Shown here: positions 47,746-57,390 of the stretch, in pieces | Layout: the number at the start of each line of letters is the position of its first letter | How positions within the stretch are numbered: the stretch's first letter is position 1 | Assembly: GCF_000368625.1 (NCBI RefSeq) | Contig: NZ_KB849575.1 | Location: 737,202 to 801,201 of the forward strand | From: Acinetobacter schindleri CIP 107287 | GTDB lineage: Bacteria > Pseudomonadota > Gammaproteobacteria > Pseudomonadales > Moraxellaceae | Direction of reading: 5' to 3' | DNA length: 64,000 bases | Notes under the pieces: model-generated | Told to the model about the DNA's origin: nothing | The model's database searches: none | Seen by the model: only the letters and a program-made list of their open reading frames with translations | Position numbers and translations under genes: made by a program

Positions 47746-48189
47746 TTATTTTTTAATGATCAGCACTGGAGTTTCCGACACACCCAGAACATCTTGTGCA
47801 AAGCTACCCAGAATGATCTTCTGGAAGCCTTTACGACCATGTGAACCCATCACAATCAAATCTGCACCAGTTTCTTCTGCAGTATTTGCGACATGCTCGG
47901 CATTCACCAAACCAGTCACAATATGTGTTTCGGCTTCCACGCCTTCCTCTTGGGCAATGATGCTTGCTTGTTTCAATGCTTTTTTGGCATTGGCATGGGC
48001 TTCAACAAAATATTCTTTCATAATGGCAGAGCTATAGTAGAAATCTGCCTCAGTAAAAGGATTTTCTGCAATCAGACTGACGAGTGTCAGTCTGCTACCA
48101 AAAGCTTTCGCAATTTTTGCAGCATGACGTACTGCTGAAAAGGAAATTTCTGAACCGTCCACAGGGACTAAAATATGTTGATAGGCCAT
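47746..48189 (-). CDS. Universal stress protein, UspA family (copy 2)
   Basis: This 147-residue UspA protein has HILVPVDGSE at the start and VMGSHGRKGFQKIILGSFAQ in the ATP loop. The two tandem Usp proteins share their layout throughout, including an ENPFTEADFY/VDPFSGVDFY segment, and arose by duplication. The 123-base gap to copy 1 leaves room for a separate promoter. Confidence 0.92.
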   Translation of the reverse strand: MAYQHILVPVDGSEISFSAVRHAAKIAKAFGSRLTLVSLIAENPFTEADFYYSSAIMKEYFVEAHANAKKALKQASIIAQEEGVEAETHIVTGLVNAEHVANTAEETGADLIVMGSHGRKGFQKIILGSFAQDVLGVSETPVLIIKK

Positions 48190-48456
48190 CTTATTTATAC
48201 TCCGGTTTCGTTTTTGTCTTGCTTTAAACTATTGATAGCACAGTGACGAAGGGGGTTCAATTGCAAAATATAAAAAAATCTGAAAATTCATTAAATTACA
48301 GTGATATATTTACAAAAAACTGTAGACTGATTGGCAGATAAAACAGACTGGAATACCCGGATTTTAAGCAAGTTTGCTCAATCCCTATTAAGCTGATTGG
48401 GTTAAAATATATAGAGCGTTGAAACTTGGAAAATTATTAGTGGAAATATTCAAGAT

Positions 48457-49482
48457 ATGGTGAATACACATATAGTCAAAGCTGGAAAAGGATTATTAGG
48501 ATTAATACTTTTATGTGGGTTATATGGCTGTCAGAGTACGGCACAGAACAGTAAAATTATTGCCACTGCTTTTAATATGACGACAGCTGTACAGCAGAAA
48601 ATCATGGATCGTTATGCACCGGATGATGTCATTGTGCAGCAAAATATTCTCTATGATTCTGATCGGCGGTTGGGTTTGGACTTATATCAGCCACAAAATA
48701 TGACTCAACTAGAACAACGCCCAACAGTGATCTGGATTCATGGCGGTGGCTGGATTTCCGGATCTCGGGAACATGCACGAGGTTATTTTAAACTGCTGGC
48801 ATCAAAAGGTTATAACGTGGTGTCTGTGCAATATCAGCTTGCTCCTCGGTCAACTTATCCAAGCCAGCTACAGCAAATTAATATGGCATTGGCTTATCTC
48901 CAGACGCATGCTTCTCAATACAAGATTGATCCAGATCAGCTTTATCTGGCTGGCGATTCTGCCGGTGCCAATCTCGCCAGTCATTATGCGGCCTTGTTAA
49001 CCAATCCGGTTTTTGCCCGCAACTCTGACTTTGTGCCATCAATCCAGCCTGCACAGCTTAAAGGGCTAATTTTACACTGTGGCATTTATGACCTGAACGC
49101 GTTTGTGGATACGGCACCAGAAAAAATCAAACTGATTGAATGGGGAGTTCATAATATGGTGCAGGCCTATACAGGTGATCGCCGGCATGATGTGGAGTTC
49201 CTGAAAAAGATCTCACCTATTCAGCACATCACTCCAAATTATCCACCTGTGCTGATCAGTGGCGGAAACAAGGACTTTCTCACAGAAACGCAGTCCTATC
49301 CATTTGTGCAGGTTCTGAAAGCGAATCAGGTGCCGGTAAAGGCAATCTTTTATCCAGAATCAAAAGCCTGGCTGATTCATGAATATCAGTTTTATATGGG
49401 TAAAAAAGAAAGCCAGCAGACCTTTGAACAGACACTTCAATTTCTGCAATCACCTACTGATGTGTTAGCCACCCCTAATTGA
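48457..49482 (+). CDS. Alpha/beta-hydrolase esterase lipoprotein
   Basis: This 341-residue protein has a lipoprotein signal (lipobox LYGC near residue 25) and an esterase domain. The domain carries the oxyanion motif IHGGGW near 95 and the nucleophile elbow GDSAGAN near 167, as in hormone-sensitive-lipase and feruloyl-esterase-like carboxylesterases. A histidine in LIHEYQF near 308 fits the catalytic triad. It is probably anchored in the outer membrane or periplasm. The natural substrate is unknown. It is divergent from the uspA genes. Confidence 0.85.
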   Translation: MVNTHIVKAGKGLLGLILLCGLYGCQSTAQNSKIIATAFNMTTAVQQKIMDRYAPDDVIVQQNILYDSDRRLGLDLYQPQNMTQLEQRPTVIWIHGGGWISGSREHARGYFKLLASKGYNVVSVQYQLAPRSTYPSQLQQINMALAYLQTHASQYKIDPDQLYLAGDSAGANLASHYAALLTNPVFARNSDFVPSIQPAQLKGLILHCGIYDLNAFVDTAPEKIKLIEWGVHNMVQAYTGDRRHDVEFLKKISPIQHITPNYPPVLISGGNKDFLTETQSYPFVQVLKANQVPVKAIFYPESKAWLIHEYQFYMGKKESQQTFEQTLQFLQSPTDVLATPN

Positions 49483-49492
49483 GATAAAGATC

Positions 49493-50665
49493 TTAATAAG
49501 TTTTACGCCATTTAAAGAACAGGTGTACCACCAGGCCAAACAATAGTCCCCAGAATGCTGAGCCGATGCCAAGGAATTGCACTCCTGAAGCACTAAACAG
49601 GAAGGTTAATAATGCCGCTTCGCGTTCATCCATGTGGCTGAAAGCAAGTGTAATGTTATGTCCAATGGTGCCCAACAGGGCAATACCTGCCAGTGCAGTA
49701 ATAAACACGGCGGGGAAGGCTAAAAGAATACTGGTCAGTGTGGCTGCAAATAAGCCCATGAGGATATAGAAGAAACCACAGCTCATACCAGCAATATAAC
49801 GTTTCTTGCTATCCGGGTGAGCCTGATCATCCAGGCTGATCGCAGCGCTAATCGCTGCAATATTGACGGCAAAACAGCCAAAAGGAGCCAGTAAGGTCTG
49901 AGCAGTGCCGGTCCAGCCAAGCAGCTGATTAACATGTGGCGTATAACCATAACTTTTAATCATTGCCAAGCCGGGTAAATATTGCGATGCCATATTAATA
50001 ACAAAGAGTGGCAAGGCCAGACCAAGAATCGCAGTCCAGGAAAATTCAGGGCTCACCCAGACTGGATGAGCCAGTGACCAATGCAGGCTCGGTGGATTAA
50101 AGTCCAGAAATATGGGACATAGGGCGACACCAGCAATTACGGTAACCACAATGCTATAACGGGGCGATAGCCGCTTGGCAATGATATAGGCAGCGAGTAG
50201 GGACAGGATAAAGCCCAGCTCATGTTGCAAGCTGGCAAACAGACCAATCCCGAATTTAAGTAAGACTCCTGCCAGCATTGCGCTGGTTAGACTTTGTGGA
50301 ATAACATGCAGGACTTTCTCAAAAATACCTAAAAAACCCAATACGGCAGTGACAAGGCCGCAGACCAGAAAAGCACCCAAAGCTTCAGGCAGGCTATAGC
50401 CTGTGCCGGTTGCCAGAATTAAGGCCAGACCTGCGGTTGACCAGGAAGTTGCTACTGGATATTTAAACTTCCAGGAAAGAATAAGCCCACAAAGACCAAT
50501 CCCGATCCCTAGGGCCCAGAACCAGGAAGTAATTTCAGCTGTGTTTGCGCCTAAGAGCTGTGCAGCCTGAATTACCAGCACAGAGGAAACACTGATCCCA
50601 ACTAAAAAAGTAATAAAACCGGCAAATGCTGCGGGTAGGGAGAAGTCTTGAAGGAGTTTTTGCAT
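49493..50665 (-). CDS. benE: BenE-family benzoate/H+ symporter
   Basis: This inner-membrane protein of about 390 residues has roughly eleven or twelve hydrophobic segments. The conserved KYPVATSWSTAGLALI and FGCFAVNIAAISAAI motifs are those of BenE transporters, which take up benzoate with protons. ATG 50665 is used; an ATG 13 codons upstream is possible. No ben catabolic genes lie nearby, so benzoate as substrate is a family-level inference. Confidence 0.88.
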   Translation of the reverse strand: MQKLLQDFSLPAAFAGFITFLVGISVSSVLVIQAAQLLGANTAEITSWFWALGIGIGLCGLILSWKFKYPVATSWSTAGLALILATGTGYSLPEALGAFLVCGLVTAVLGFLGIFEKVLHVIPQSLTSAMLAGVLLKFGIGLFASLQHELGFILSLLAAYIIAKRLSPRYSIVVTVIAGVALCPIFLDFNPPSLHWSLAHPVWVSPEFSWTAILGLALPLFVINMASQYLPGLAMIKSYGYTPHVNQLLGWTGTAQTLLAPFGCFAVNIAAISAAISLDDQAHPDSKKRYIAGMSCGFFYILMGLFAATLTSILLAFPAVFITALAGIALLGTIGHNITLAFSHMDEREAALLTFLFSASGVQFLGIGSAFWGLLFGLVVHLFFKWRKTY

Positions 50666-50789
50666 ATCCGTTGCAGAGATAATCAGTATGAGTGAAAAGT
50701 GCACTTATCATACGCGCTTCAGTAATGCTGTTAAAGGCAAAAACAACCTAAATCACGTAGGGTTATAAGTTATTGGGACGTCATGCATT

Positions 50790-51440
50790 TCATAAAGTTG
50801 AAGTCGCCAGTTTTAGCCCAAAGCCACAAAACAGGATTGCCACACTGGCTACACAAAGTGAAGTCAGACGGTAACGATGCCCAAAAAATTGAGCCAGAGT
50901 AGCACCTGAAAAAATCAGAATACTGAGATAAGACATACTGATGATCTGCAAAATAATTGCCAGAATCGTAAAAGTCAGTGCAGGGTATGAATAGGATGGA
51001 TCAACAAACTGCACAAAGAAAGACAGATAAAACAGAATCGCTTTGGGATTCAGAATGCTGATGGTCATCGCGGTACGGAAGGGATGTAATTGCTCCAGAT
51101 TCTGCTCGGCTTGCTGGATCTGTGCATTGCTATGTACGGTATTCCAGGTATGGTAAGCCGCAATCAACAATTTAATACCCAGATAGCTCAGATACACCGC
51201 ACCAATAATTTTCAGAATAGTAAACAGGACCGGAAAAGCATGCAGTAAAGATGCTGCACCGAGTGCGGTCAGGAAAATTAAAACCATATCTCCAGCATAG
51301 ACACCGAATGCGGCCTGATATCCGGTTTTAATCCCGTAGCGAGAAGCTACCGACATGACGTAGAGGGAATTCGGTCCGGGTAACATCACAATTAACGCTG
51401 TTCCAATGATAAAGGTCGTTAAATCAGTGATACCAAACAC
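50790..51440 (-). CDS. LysE/RhtB-family amino-acid exporter (LeuE-like)
   Basis: This 216-residue inner-membrane protein has about six hydrophobic segments. The signature MLPGPNSLYVMSVASRYGIK near residue 19 and the NPKAILFYLSFFVQF segment are those of LysE/RhtB exporters, and the closest resemblance is to LeuE. Translation starts at GTG 51440 with GTGGA upstream. It lies downstream of tal, beyond tal's terminator. The exported amino acid is not certain. Confidence 0.88.
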   Translation of the reverse strand: MFGITDLTTFIIGTALIVMLPGPNSLYVMSVASRYGIKTGYQAAFGVYAGDMVLIFLTALGAASLLHAFPVLFTILKIIGAVYLSYLGIKLLIAAYHTWNTVHSNAQIQQAEQNLEQLHPFRTAMTISILNPKAILFYLSFFVQFVDPSYSYPALTFTILAIILQIISMSYLSILIFSGATLAQFFGHRYRLTSLCVASVAILFCGFGLKLATSTL

Positions 51441-51454
51441 GCAAAATCCACATA

Positions 51455-51490
51455 CAAAAAAGCCGATGCGGCATTATACCTGCATCGGCT
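51455..51490 (-). terminator. Terminator after tal
   Basis: On the minus strand the stem AGCCGATGC/GCATCGGCT is followed by six T residues, just past the tal stop. Confidence 0.9.
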
Positions 51491-51507
51491 TATAGCTGAA
51501 TTAAGAT

Positions 51508-52491
51508 TTAAGCCTTAATTTCTAAATCTGTTGTAAAACTTTGGCTTAACAGGGTAGATAGCTGTTCACGTGCTTTAATAAAGCCCTGAATACCCGCTTC
51601 CAGTAACTGGGAAGCCATTGGATCTTGTTCTAGTTGCTGTTTAAAGTCTTCCTGGCTAATTGGAGTTAAAGTCCCTTGCTTTGGCACATGGTCCGAAGAC
51701 AACTGCGGCTCAACAACACGGTTATCCTGTTCCAGTTGATCGAGCAGGTTTGGTGCAACAGTTAACAGGTCGCATCCAGTCAGCCCCAGCACCTGATCAA
51801 TACTACGGAAGCTGGCACCCATCACTTCAGTCTGTATACCGTGTGATTTGTAGAAGTTATAAATACTTTTTACCGATAACACACCTGGATCTTTTTCAAT
51901 CGGATACTGATCTACACCTTCAGCCTTTTTGTACCAGTCCAGAATACGGCCAACGAATGGCGAAATCAGGGTAACTTTAGCATCTGCACAGGCATGTGCC
52001 TGATGCTGACCAAAGAGCAGGGTCAGGTTGGTATGAATGCCTTCGGCTTCCAGCGCACGTGCGGCCTGAATACCTTCCCAGGTCGATGCGATTTTGATCA
52101 GGATACGATCTGAAGAAACGCCGTACTGTGCGTACAGTGCCAGTAATTCTTTGGCTTTGGCAATCGTCGCTTCAGTATCATAAGACAGGGAGGCGTCTAC
52201 TTCAGTGGAAACACGGCCTTCAATCAGTTTAAGAATTTCCACACCAAATTTAACCGTAAGAATGTCAATAGTACGTTCAATCAGTTCATTACCCACATAA
52301 CCTTCGGTTTTAGCCTGCGCATAGGCGTCTTCAATCAGAGCTTTGTTTTCAGCCTGATTGGCTGCAGTAGTAATCAGTGAAGGATTGGTGGTTGCATCGA
52401 GTGGACGGAATTTTTCAATCGCAGCTAAATCGCTGCTGTCCGCAACAATGGTGGTGAATTGTTTTAGTTGGTTTAACGCACTTTGTGTCAT
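51508..52491 (-). CDS. tal: Transaldolase
   Basis: Transaldolase moves dihydroxyacetone units in the non-oxidative pentose-phosphate pathway. The 327-residue class I protein has LDATTNPSLI near residue 31 and the Schiff-base lysine in ILIKIASTWEGIQAA near 132. Size and motifs fit the TalA/TalB type. It is probably monocistronic, with its own terminator. Confidence 0.95.
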   Translation of the reverse strand: MTQSALNQLKQFTTIVADSSDLAAIEKFRPLDATTNPSLITTAANQAENKALIEDAYAQAKTEGYVGNELIERTIDILTVKFGVEILKLIEGRVSTEVDASLSYDTEATIAKAKELLALYAQYGVSSDRILIKIASTWEGIQAARALEAEGIHTNLTLLFGQHQAHACADAKVTLISPFVGRILDWYKKAEGVDQYPIEKDPGVLSVKSIYNFYKSHGIQTEVMGASFRSIDQVLGLTGCDLLTVAPNLLDQLEQDNRVVEPQLSSDHVPKQGTLTPISQEDFKQQLEQDPMASQLLEAGIQGFIKAREQLSTLLSQSFTTDLEIKA

Positions 52492-52579
52492 TTGGATCTA
52501 GTTCTTAGGTTATTGCTTATGCATTCTGTTATATCACAAAGTGCTTATTTCCCAAGTGTTCACCGACTATTTTCAGTAA

Positions 52580-53470
52580 CTAATCTGTATTTTTGCGTTG
52601 ATTTCTGATGTGATTAATCAAAAAATGTGCAGCCTGACCGAGTTTTGTTTCACGACTCCAGACCAGATCGACAAAATAATCAAACTTTGGGGTGAAATCA
52701 TACAGATCCAGAATATGCAGTTGTTCCTGAATATGTGGATGTTCATGCAGCATTTCCATCGGTAAAATCCCCCAGCCTAGACTCTGTTTAATCAGTCGAT
52801 AGGCAGAGTGATGGTTATCGGTACGCCAATAGTTTCTGGAAAATAACAGTTCTGGCTTGATCTGATGATCACGGCTGGCAACTACAATCTGGCGACTATT
52901 CAGAATCTGCTCATAGCTGACCTGATCAAGCTGACTTAAAGCATGGGATTTCGCGGCAACGGCAACCAGCGTTTCTTTTTTCAGTTCTACAAACTGCTCC
53001 CGGGTCTCCAGTTGCTCTCGTTCAAACATTAGTGCGAGTTGGGCAGCACCTTCAAATAGCAGTCGGTGAGCATCTTCTTGCGGGGCAGAAAATACATTGA
53101 TTTGTAAATCCGGAAACTGCTGTTCCAGTAAGACTACATAATCAGTCCAGCGCGTGTGTAGGAGCTCAGATACGATGACAATATTCAGTTCGGATTCTAG
53201 CCCTGAGCTTAATGCTTGAGCATGTTGCTTCCACTGATTCATTTCTACCAACAGTTGTTCAGTCTTTTCATACAGCACTTGAGCTGCTGTTGTAGGCTGT
53301 GGCTCACGGCCAATCCGTTTAAAAAGCTGTAAATCCAGATCAATTTCCATATTGGCAATGGCCATACTCACCGCGGAGGGCACTTTGCCAAGCTTGCGTG
53401 CGGCTGCCGAGAAGGAGCCAGTCTCTATCACTGCTTTAAACAGCATTAATTGTTCCTGATTAATATTCAT
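52580..53470 (-). CDS. LysR-family regulator, probable AceR-like activator of aceI
   Basis: This protein of about 296 residues has an N-terminal winged HTH (GSFSAAARKLGKVPSAVSMA near 18-37) and a periplasmic-binding-like effector domain. ATG 53470 is preferred over a TTG five codons upstream. The gene is divergent from aceI with about 100 bases between starts, matching the AceR-AceI pair of Acinetobacter baumannii, where the regulator activates efflux on chlorhexidine exposure. The regulatory link is by synteny and family knowledge. Confidence 0.85.
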   Translation of the reverse strand: MNINQEQLMLFKAVIETGSFSAAARKLGKVPSAVSMAIANMEIDLDLQLFKRIGREPQPTTAAQVLYEKTEQLLVEMNQWKQHAQALSSGLESELNIVIVSELLHTRWTDYVVLLEQQFPDLQINVFSAPQEDAHRLLFEGAAQLALMFEREQLETREQFVELKKETLVAVAAKSHALSQLDQVSYEQILNSRQIVVASRDHQIKPELLFSRNYWRTDNHHSAYRLIKQSLGWGILPMEMLHEHPHIQEQLHILDLYDFTPKFDYFVDLVWSRETKLGQAAHFLINHIRNQRKNTD

Positions 53471-53568
53471 GCTTTTATCTGTCAATATTTTTGAAAGATT
53501 CTAACTCGAATAATCAAATAATTGGAAATAAACTAGGCACTATTATTAAGCTATTTGAGTAAGCAGAG

Positions 53569-54000
53569 ATGTTAATTTCAAGCAGAAGGATAGTGCATGC
53601 GCTGAGCTATGAGATCATTCTGTTGGTCATCATTGCCATTGCCCTGAGTTATATCTTTCAGTTGCCAATGGAAGTGACCGGAACTTTAGGTGTTGCCATG
53701 GCAGTCACATCCGTAGTCTGGAATATGCTGTTTAACCATTATTTTGAAAAGATCGAGGCGAAACATCAGCTGAAAAGAACCATTAAAGTGCGTATTGCGC
53801 ATGCTATCGGTTTTGAAGGTGGCTTGATGCTGGCGACCATTCCGATGGTGGCATATGCCTTAGAGATGAGCTTGTGGCAGGCAATTTTGACAGATTTGAG
53901 TTTAACGCTATGTATTCTGGTCTATACCTTTATTTTCCAGTGGTGCTATGACCAGATTGAGATCAAAATGGGAATTCGCACTGAATATGCGAAAAGTTGA
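53569..54000 (+). CDS. aceI: PACE-family efflux protein AceI
   Basis: AceI exports chlorhexidine and short-chain diamines in Acinetobacter using the proton gradient. The 143-residue inner-membrane protein has four helices from two bacterial-transmembrane-pair repeats. Glutamate 15 in the first helix (HALSYE), essential in AceI, is conserved. So are the repeat motifs VWNMLFNHYFEK and RIAHAIGFEGGL. It is divergent from a LysR gene and followed by a bidirectional terminator. Confidence 0.92.
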   Translation: MLISSRRIVHALSYEIILLVIIAIALSYIFQLPMEVTGTLGVAMAVTSVVWNMLFNHYFEKIEAKHQLKRTIKVRIAHAIGFEGGLMLATIPMVAYALEMSLWQAILTDLSLTLCILVYTFIFQWCYDQIEIKMGIRTEYAKS

Positions 54001-54027
54001 TGTGCGTTAGGATATTGCATGAACAAT

Positions 54028-54060
54028 AAAAAAGCACCTCACTTGAGGTGCTTTTTTAAA
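54028..54060. terminator. Bidirectional terminator between aceI and the thiolase gene
   Basis: AAAAAAGCACCTCA/TGAGGTGCTTTTTT lies 28 bases past the aceI stop and 14 past the minus-strand thiolase stop. Confidence 0.92.
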
Positions 54061-54073
54061 TCAGATGTAAAGA

Positions 54074-55588
54074 TTATTTTTCAATAATCGCAGTCACACC
54101 TTGACCGCCAGCCGCACAGATCGACACCAGTACACGACCTGAACCTTTCTGGTTTAATAGTTTCGCAGCAGTCGCGATGATACGGCCACCTGTTGCAGCA
54201 AATGGGTGACCCGCTGCCAGTGAAGAGCCTTTTACATTCAGTTTGGCACGGTCGATTGAACCCAATGGTGCATCCAAGCCTAAACGCTCTTTACAGAATT
54301 TCGGATCTTCCCATGCTTTCAAAGTTGAAAGTACTTGCGATGCAAATGCTTCATGGATTTCATAGTAATCGAAATCTTGAAGTTTAAGACCAGCACGCTC
54401 CAGCATACGTGGAACGGCATAAGCAGGTGCCATCAACAGGCCTTCTTTTTTCTCAACGAAATCAACTGCCGCAGTTTCCTGGAAAGTTAAGTAAGCCAGT
54501 ACTTCATGACCATTGGCTTTTGCCCATTCTTCAGATGCTAACAGTACGCAAGATGCACCATCCGTCAGCGGAGTAGAGTTACCCGCCGTCATGGTGCGTG
54601 CATCGCCTTTACCGAAAGCGGGTTTCAATTTTGCCAATTTTTCAACTGAAGAATCTGGACGCAGGTTATTGTCACGCTCAAGACCTAGGAATGGTGTGAT
54701 CAGGTCATCAAAGAAACCTTCTTCGTATGCTGCTGCCATTTTCTGGTGTGAAGATGCAGCCAGTTCATCCTGTGCTTCACGAGAAATGCCCCATTCCAGT
54801 GTTGTGATTGCCTGATGGTCGCCCATAGACAGGCCAGTACGTGGCTCACCATTTTTCGGTGCATCCATCAGGTCTTTCACATTGATTTTGGTTAAAGCTT
54901 TCAAACGATCTTTTGCTGTTTTAGCAATGTTCAGTTCAAGTAAAGCTTTACGTAAACCATCACCAAATGCGATTGGCGCGTCAGAAGTAGTATCTACACC
55001 ACCAGCTACACCGACTTCGATTTGACCTAATGCAATTTTATTGGCAACCAGGAATGCAGCTTGCAGACCAGTACCACATGCCTGCTGAATGTCATAAGCC
55101 GGAGTTTCAGGTGCAAGGGCAGTGTTCAGTACGCACTCACGCGTCATGTTAAAGTCACGGCTGTGTTTCAATACTGCACCAGCTACGACTTCACCCAGGC
55201 GTTGACCTTGTAAATTAAAACGTTCAATCAGGCCATTCAGGGCTGCGGTGAACATATCAGTATTGGATGCCGTAAAGTAAGCACCGTTAGAACGTGCAAA
55301 TGGAATGCGGTTACCACCGATAATAGCAACGCGGCGAACTGTATTTTGGCTCATGTCTTGGTCCTGTTGAACAGAAATCTGTGTTTTTGGTGTTAAGGTT
55401 TTATTGCTTGAAGTCGTATTTTCCGCACGATTAGACGCAGCACGGGGGCGCATGGTTTTCGTCGGACTTTTTTCTGCAGACGTTGCGCTCGTCGTTTTGC
55501 TTGTGCGCTTGCGTGCTGTTGATGGTTTTGACACGCTTTCGGCTACAGGATTCTCGACCGCTGGATTTTCTTGAGTTGTTTTGCTCAT
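54074..55588 (-). CDS. Acetyl-CoA acetyltransferase (thiolase) with basic N-terminal tail
   Basis: This is a thiolase of 504 residues. Residues 79-504 form a complete thiolase (starting MSQNTVRRVAIIGG) with the nucleophile in QQACGTGLQ, the histidine in YEIHEAFASQ and the second cysteine in SICAAGGQG. Residues 1-78 are a low-complexity tail rich in Ser, Thr, Lys, Arg and Ala (e.g. STARKRTSKTTSATSA), with no signal-peptide character. An in-frame ATG at 55354 with CAGGA upstream could give the core enzyme alone. It is divergent from a high-molecular-weight FabG gene, resembling mycobacterial fadA2-fabG4. Its role in beta-oxidation or synthesis is unproven. Confidence 0.88.
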   Translation of the reverse strand: MSKTTQENPAVENPVAESVSKPSTARKRTSKTTSATSAEKSPTKTMRPRAASNRAENTTSSNKTLTPKTQISVQQDQDMSQNTVRRVAIIGGNRIPFARSNGAYFTASNTDMFTAALNGLIERFNLQGQRLGEVVAGAVLKHSRDFNMTRECVLNTALAPETPAYDIQQACGTGLQAAFLVANKIALGQIEVGVAGGVDTTSDAPIAFGDGLRKALLELNIAKTAKDRLKALTKINVKDLMDAPKNGEPRTGLSMGDHQAITTLEWGISREAQDELAASSHQKMAAAYEEGFFDDLITPFLGLERDNNLRPDSSVEKLAKLKPAFGKGDARTMTAGNSTPLTDGASCVLLASEEWAKANGHEVLAYLTFQETAAVDFVEKKEGLLMAPAYAVPRMLERAGLKLQDFDYYEIHEAFASQVLSTLKAWEDPKFCKERLGLDAPLGSIDRAKLNVKGSSLAAGHPFAATGGRIIATAAKLLNQKGSGRVLVSICAAGGQGVTAIIEK

Positions 55589-55828
55589 AAGGCTTTACCA
55601 GGCAAATTGATCATCTTCTTGGTCGCTACATTAGCATAGAAGGCTATAGGCTGAATTGACTAGAATGACATTACAGAGTGCGCTTAGGTCAAGTCATCTG
55701 TTTATTATCTCAAGTATTATTGACCGGAATCTGATGGATCTATTGAATTATAAGTATCTGACATCATATTGAAGTTAAAGCATAACTTTAGATCGATCAA
55801 AAATTAATTTGTATGAGAGATAATAATC

Positions 55829-57220
55829 ATGACTGATCAGTACCAAGCGTTCGCAAAATCTCCTATTGGTAAATTTGTCATTAAAAACCTGGGCCTTCCA
55901 TCCCCAACCTTCCTTGAGCGCTATGACTCTGCAACTCCTGTAGTCAAAGGCGCCGTTTTAGTAGGTGCTGCACCTGGCAGTACTTTGACTGGTTCAATTG
56001 CACAGGTTTTGGCAAATATTCATGCCAATAGCTATGCGGGAAATAATGCTGAACTGCAACAGGCAGCTGCACAAGCGGGTCTGAACCTGGGTGCATTTAA
56101 CCAGGGCGACAAAGAATCAAAATTCAAAGTAGCGATTTTTGATGCGTCTGGTATTCAGAATTCGGACGATTTAAAAGCGTTATATGATTTCTTTAATCCA
56201 ATCGCGCGTCAAATCCAGGCATCTGGTCGTGTAGTGATTGTAGGAACAACTCCTGAATCTGCAACGTCAGTGAAGCAGGCGATTGCACAACGTGCGCTTG
56301 AAGGTTTTGTAAAATCAGTGGGTAAAGAATTCAAGAAAGGCATCGCGGCGAACCTGATCTATGTGGACAATGGAGCTGAGGCAAATCTCGAGTCTGCACT
56401 GCGCTTTGCGATTTCTCCACGTTCTGCCTATGTGTCTGGTCAGGTGATTCGCGTATCTCGCGCAGCAACTCACGATGTGGACTGGACTAAACCTTTGGCA
56501 GGCAAGACAGCTGTAGTCACAGGTGCTAGCCGTGGTATTGGTGAAGCGATTGCTCATGTACTGGCACGTGATGGTGCACATGTGATCTGTCTGGACGTTC
56601 CGCAACAGCAAGCAGATCTTGATCGTGTAGCAGGTGAGATTGGTGGTTCTACCTTGGCAATTGATATTACTGCAGCTGATGCTGGTGAAAAAATCAAAGT
56701 GGCGGCAGCTGCGCAGGGCGGTTTAGATATCATCGTGCATAATGCCGGTATTACCCGTGACAAGACTTTGGCAAACATGAAGCCTGAGCTTTGGGATCTG
56801 GTAATTAACATCAACCTGTCAGCGATTGAACGCGTTAATGATTACCTGTTGAATAATGACGGTCTGAACGCTAACGGCCGTATCATCTGTGTATCTTCAA
56901 TCTCTGGTATTGCAGGTAATCTGGGTCAAACTAACTATGCAGCTTCTAAAGCGGGTGTAGTCGGTATTGTGAAATATACAGCCCCAACTTTAAGCAATGG
57001 TATTACCATTAACGCCGTTGCTCCTGGTTTTATTGAAACTCAAATGACTGCTGCAATTCCTTTCGCAATTCGTGAAGCTGGCCGCCGTATGAATTCAATG
57101 AGTCAAGGTGGTTTACCAGTCGATGTCGCTGAAACGATTGCAATGTTCGCTTCAACTGCATCTACAGGCTTGAATGGCAACGTGGTTCGTGTCTGTGGTC
57201 AGAGCCTGTTAGGGGCTTAA
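55829..57220 (+). CDS. High-molecular-weight 3-oxoacyl-(ACP/CoA) reductase, FabG4-like
   Basis: This 463-residue short-chain dehydrogenase is about twice the usual FabG length. Residues 1-210 form an atypical, flavodoxin-like N-terminal domain. Residues 215-463 are a full ketoreductase with the cofactor loop VTGASRGIGEAIAHVL, the NAG motif HNAGITRD and the catalytic Ser, Tyr and Lys in SSISGIAG and YAASKAG. This two-domain form matches mycobacterial FabG4. A MaoC dehydratase gene follows and a thiolase gene diverges upstream, giving three consecutive chemical steps of a fatty acyl cycle. Confidence 0.9.
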   Translation: MTDQYQAFAKSPIGKFVIKNLGLPSPTFLERYDSATPVVKGAVLVGAAPGSTLTGSIAQVLANIHANSYAGNNAELQQAAAQAGLNLGAFNQGDKESKFKVAIFDASGIQNSDDLKALYDFFNPIARQIQASGRVVIVGTTPESATSVKQAIAQRALEGFVKSVGKEFKKGIAANLIYVDNGAEANLESALRFAISPRSAYVSGQVIRVSRAATHDVDWTKPLAGKTAVVTGASRGIGEAIAHVLARDGAHVICLDVPQQQADLDRVAGEIGGSTLAIDITAADAGEKIKVAAAAQGGLDIIVHNAGITRDKTLANMKPELWDLVININLSAIERVNDYLLNNDGLNANGRIICVSSISGIAGNLGQTNYAASKAGVVGIVKYTAPTLSNGITINAVAPGFIETQMTAAIPFAIREAGRRMNSMSQGGLPVDVAETIAMFASTASTGLNGNVVRVCGQSLLGA

Positions 57221-57284
57221 TTCTTTCTGAAAAGTTCTTTTCTCTCTGTACGTTAACCCGTAGAGTAGATCAAGAATTTCCTCT

Positions 57285-57390
57285 CCTCGTAGGAGAGAGG
57301 TAGGGAAAGGTTAAATAAATTGAATAGAAGGCAGGATGAGGTATTACCCTTATCCCACCCTTCTCCCAGAGGGAGAAGGGGCTTTCAATC
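57285..57390. repeat. Intergenic palindrome pair
   Basis: Two strong palindromes with 3-nt loops, CTCTCCT/AGGAGAG near 57282-57300 and CCTTCTCCC/GGGAGAAGG near 57359-57379, lie between the fabG-like and maoC genes. They flank an AT-rich spacer with ACCCTTATCCCACCC. The style matches dispersed intergenic repeats of Acinetobacter-like genomes and the element near 26866. Confidence 0.5.
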
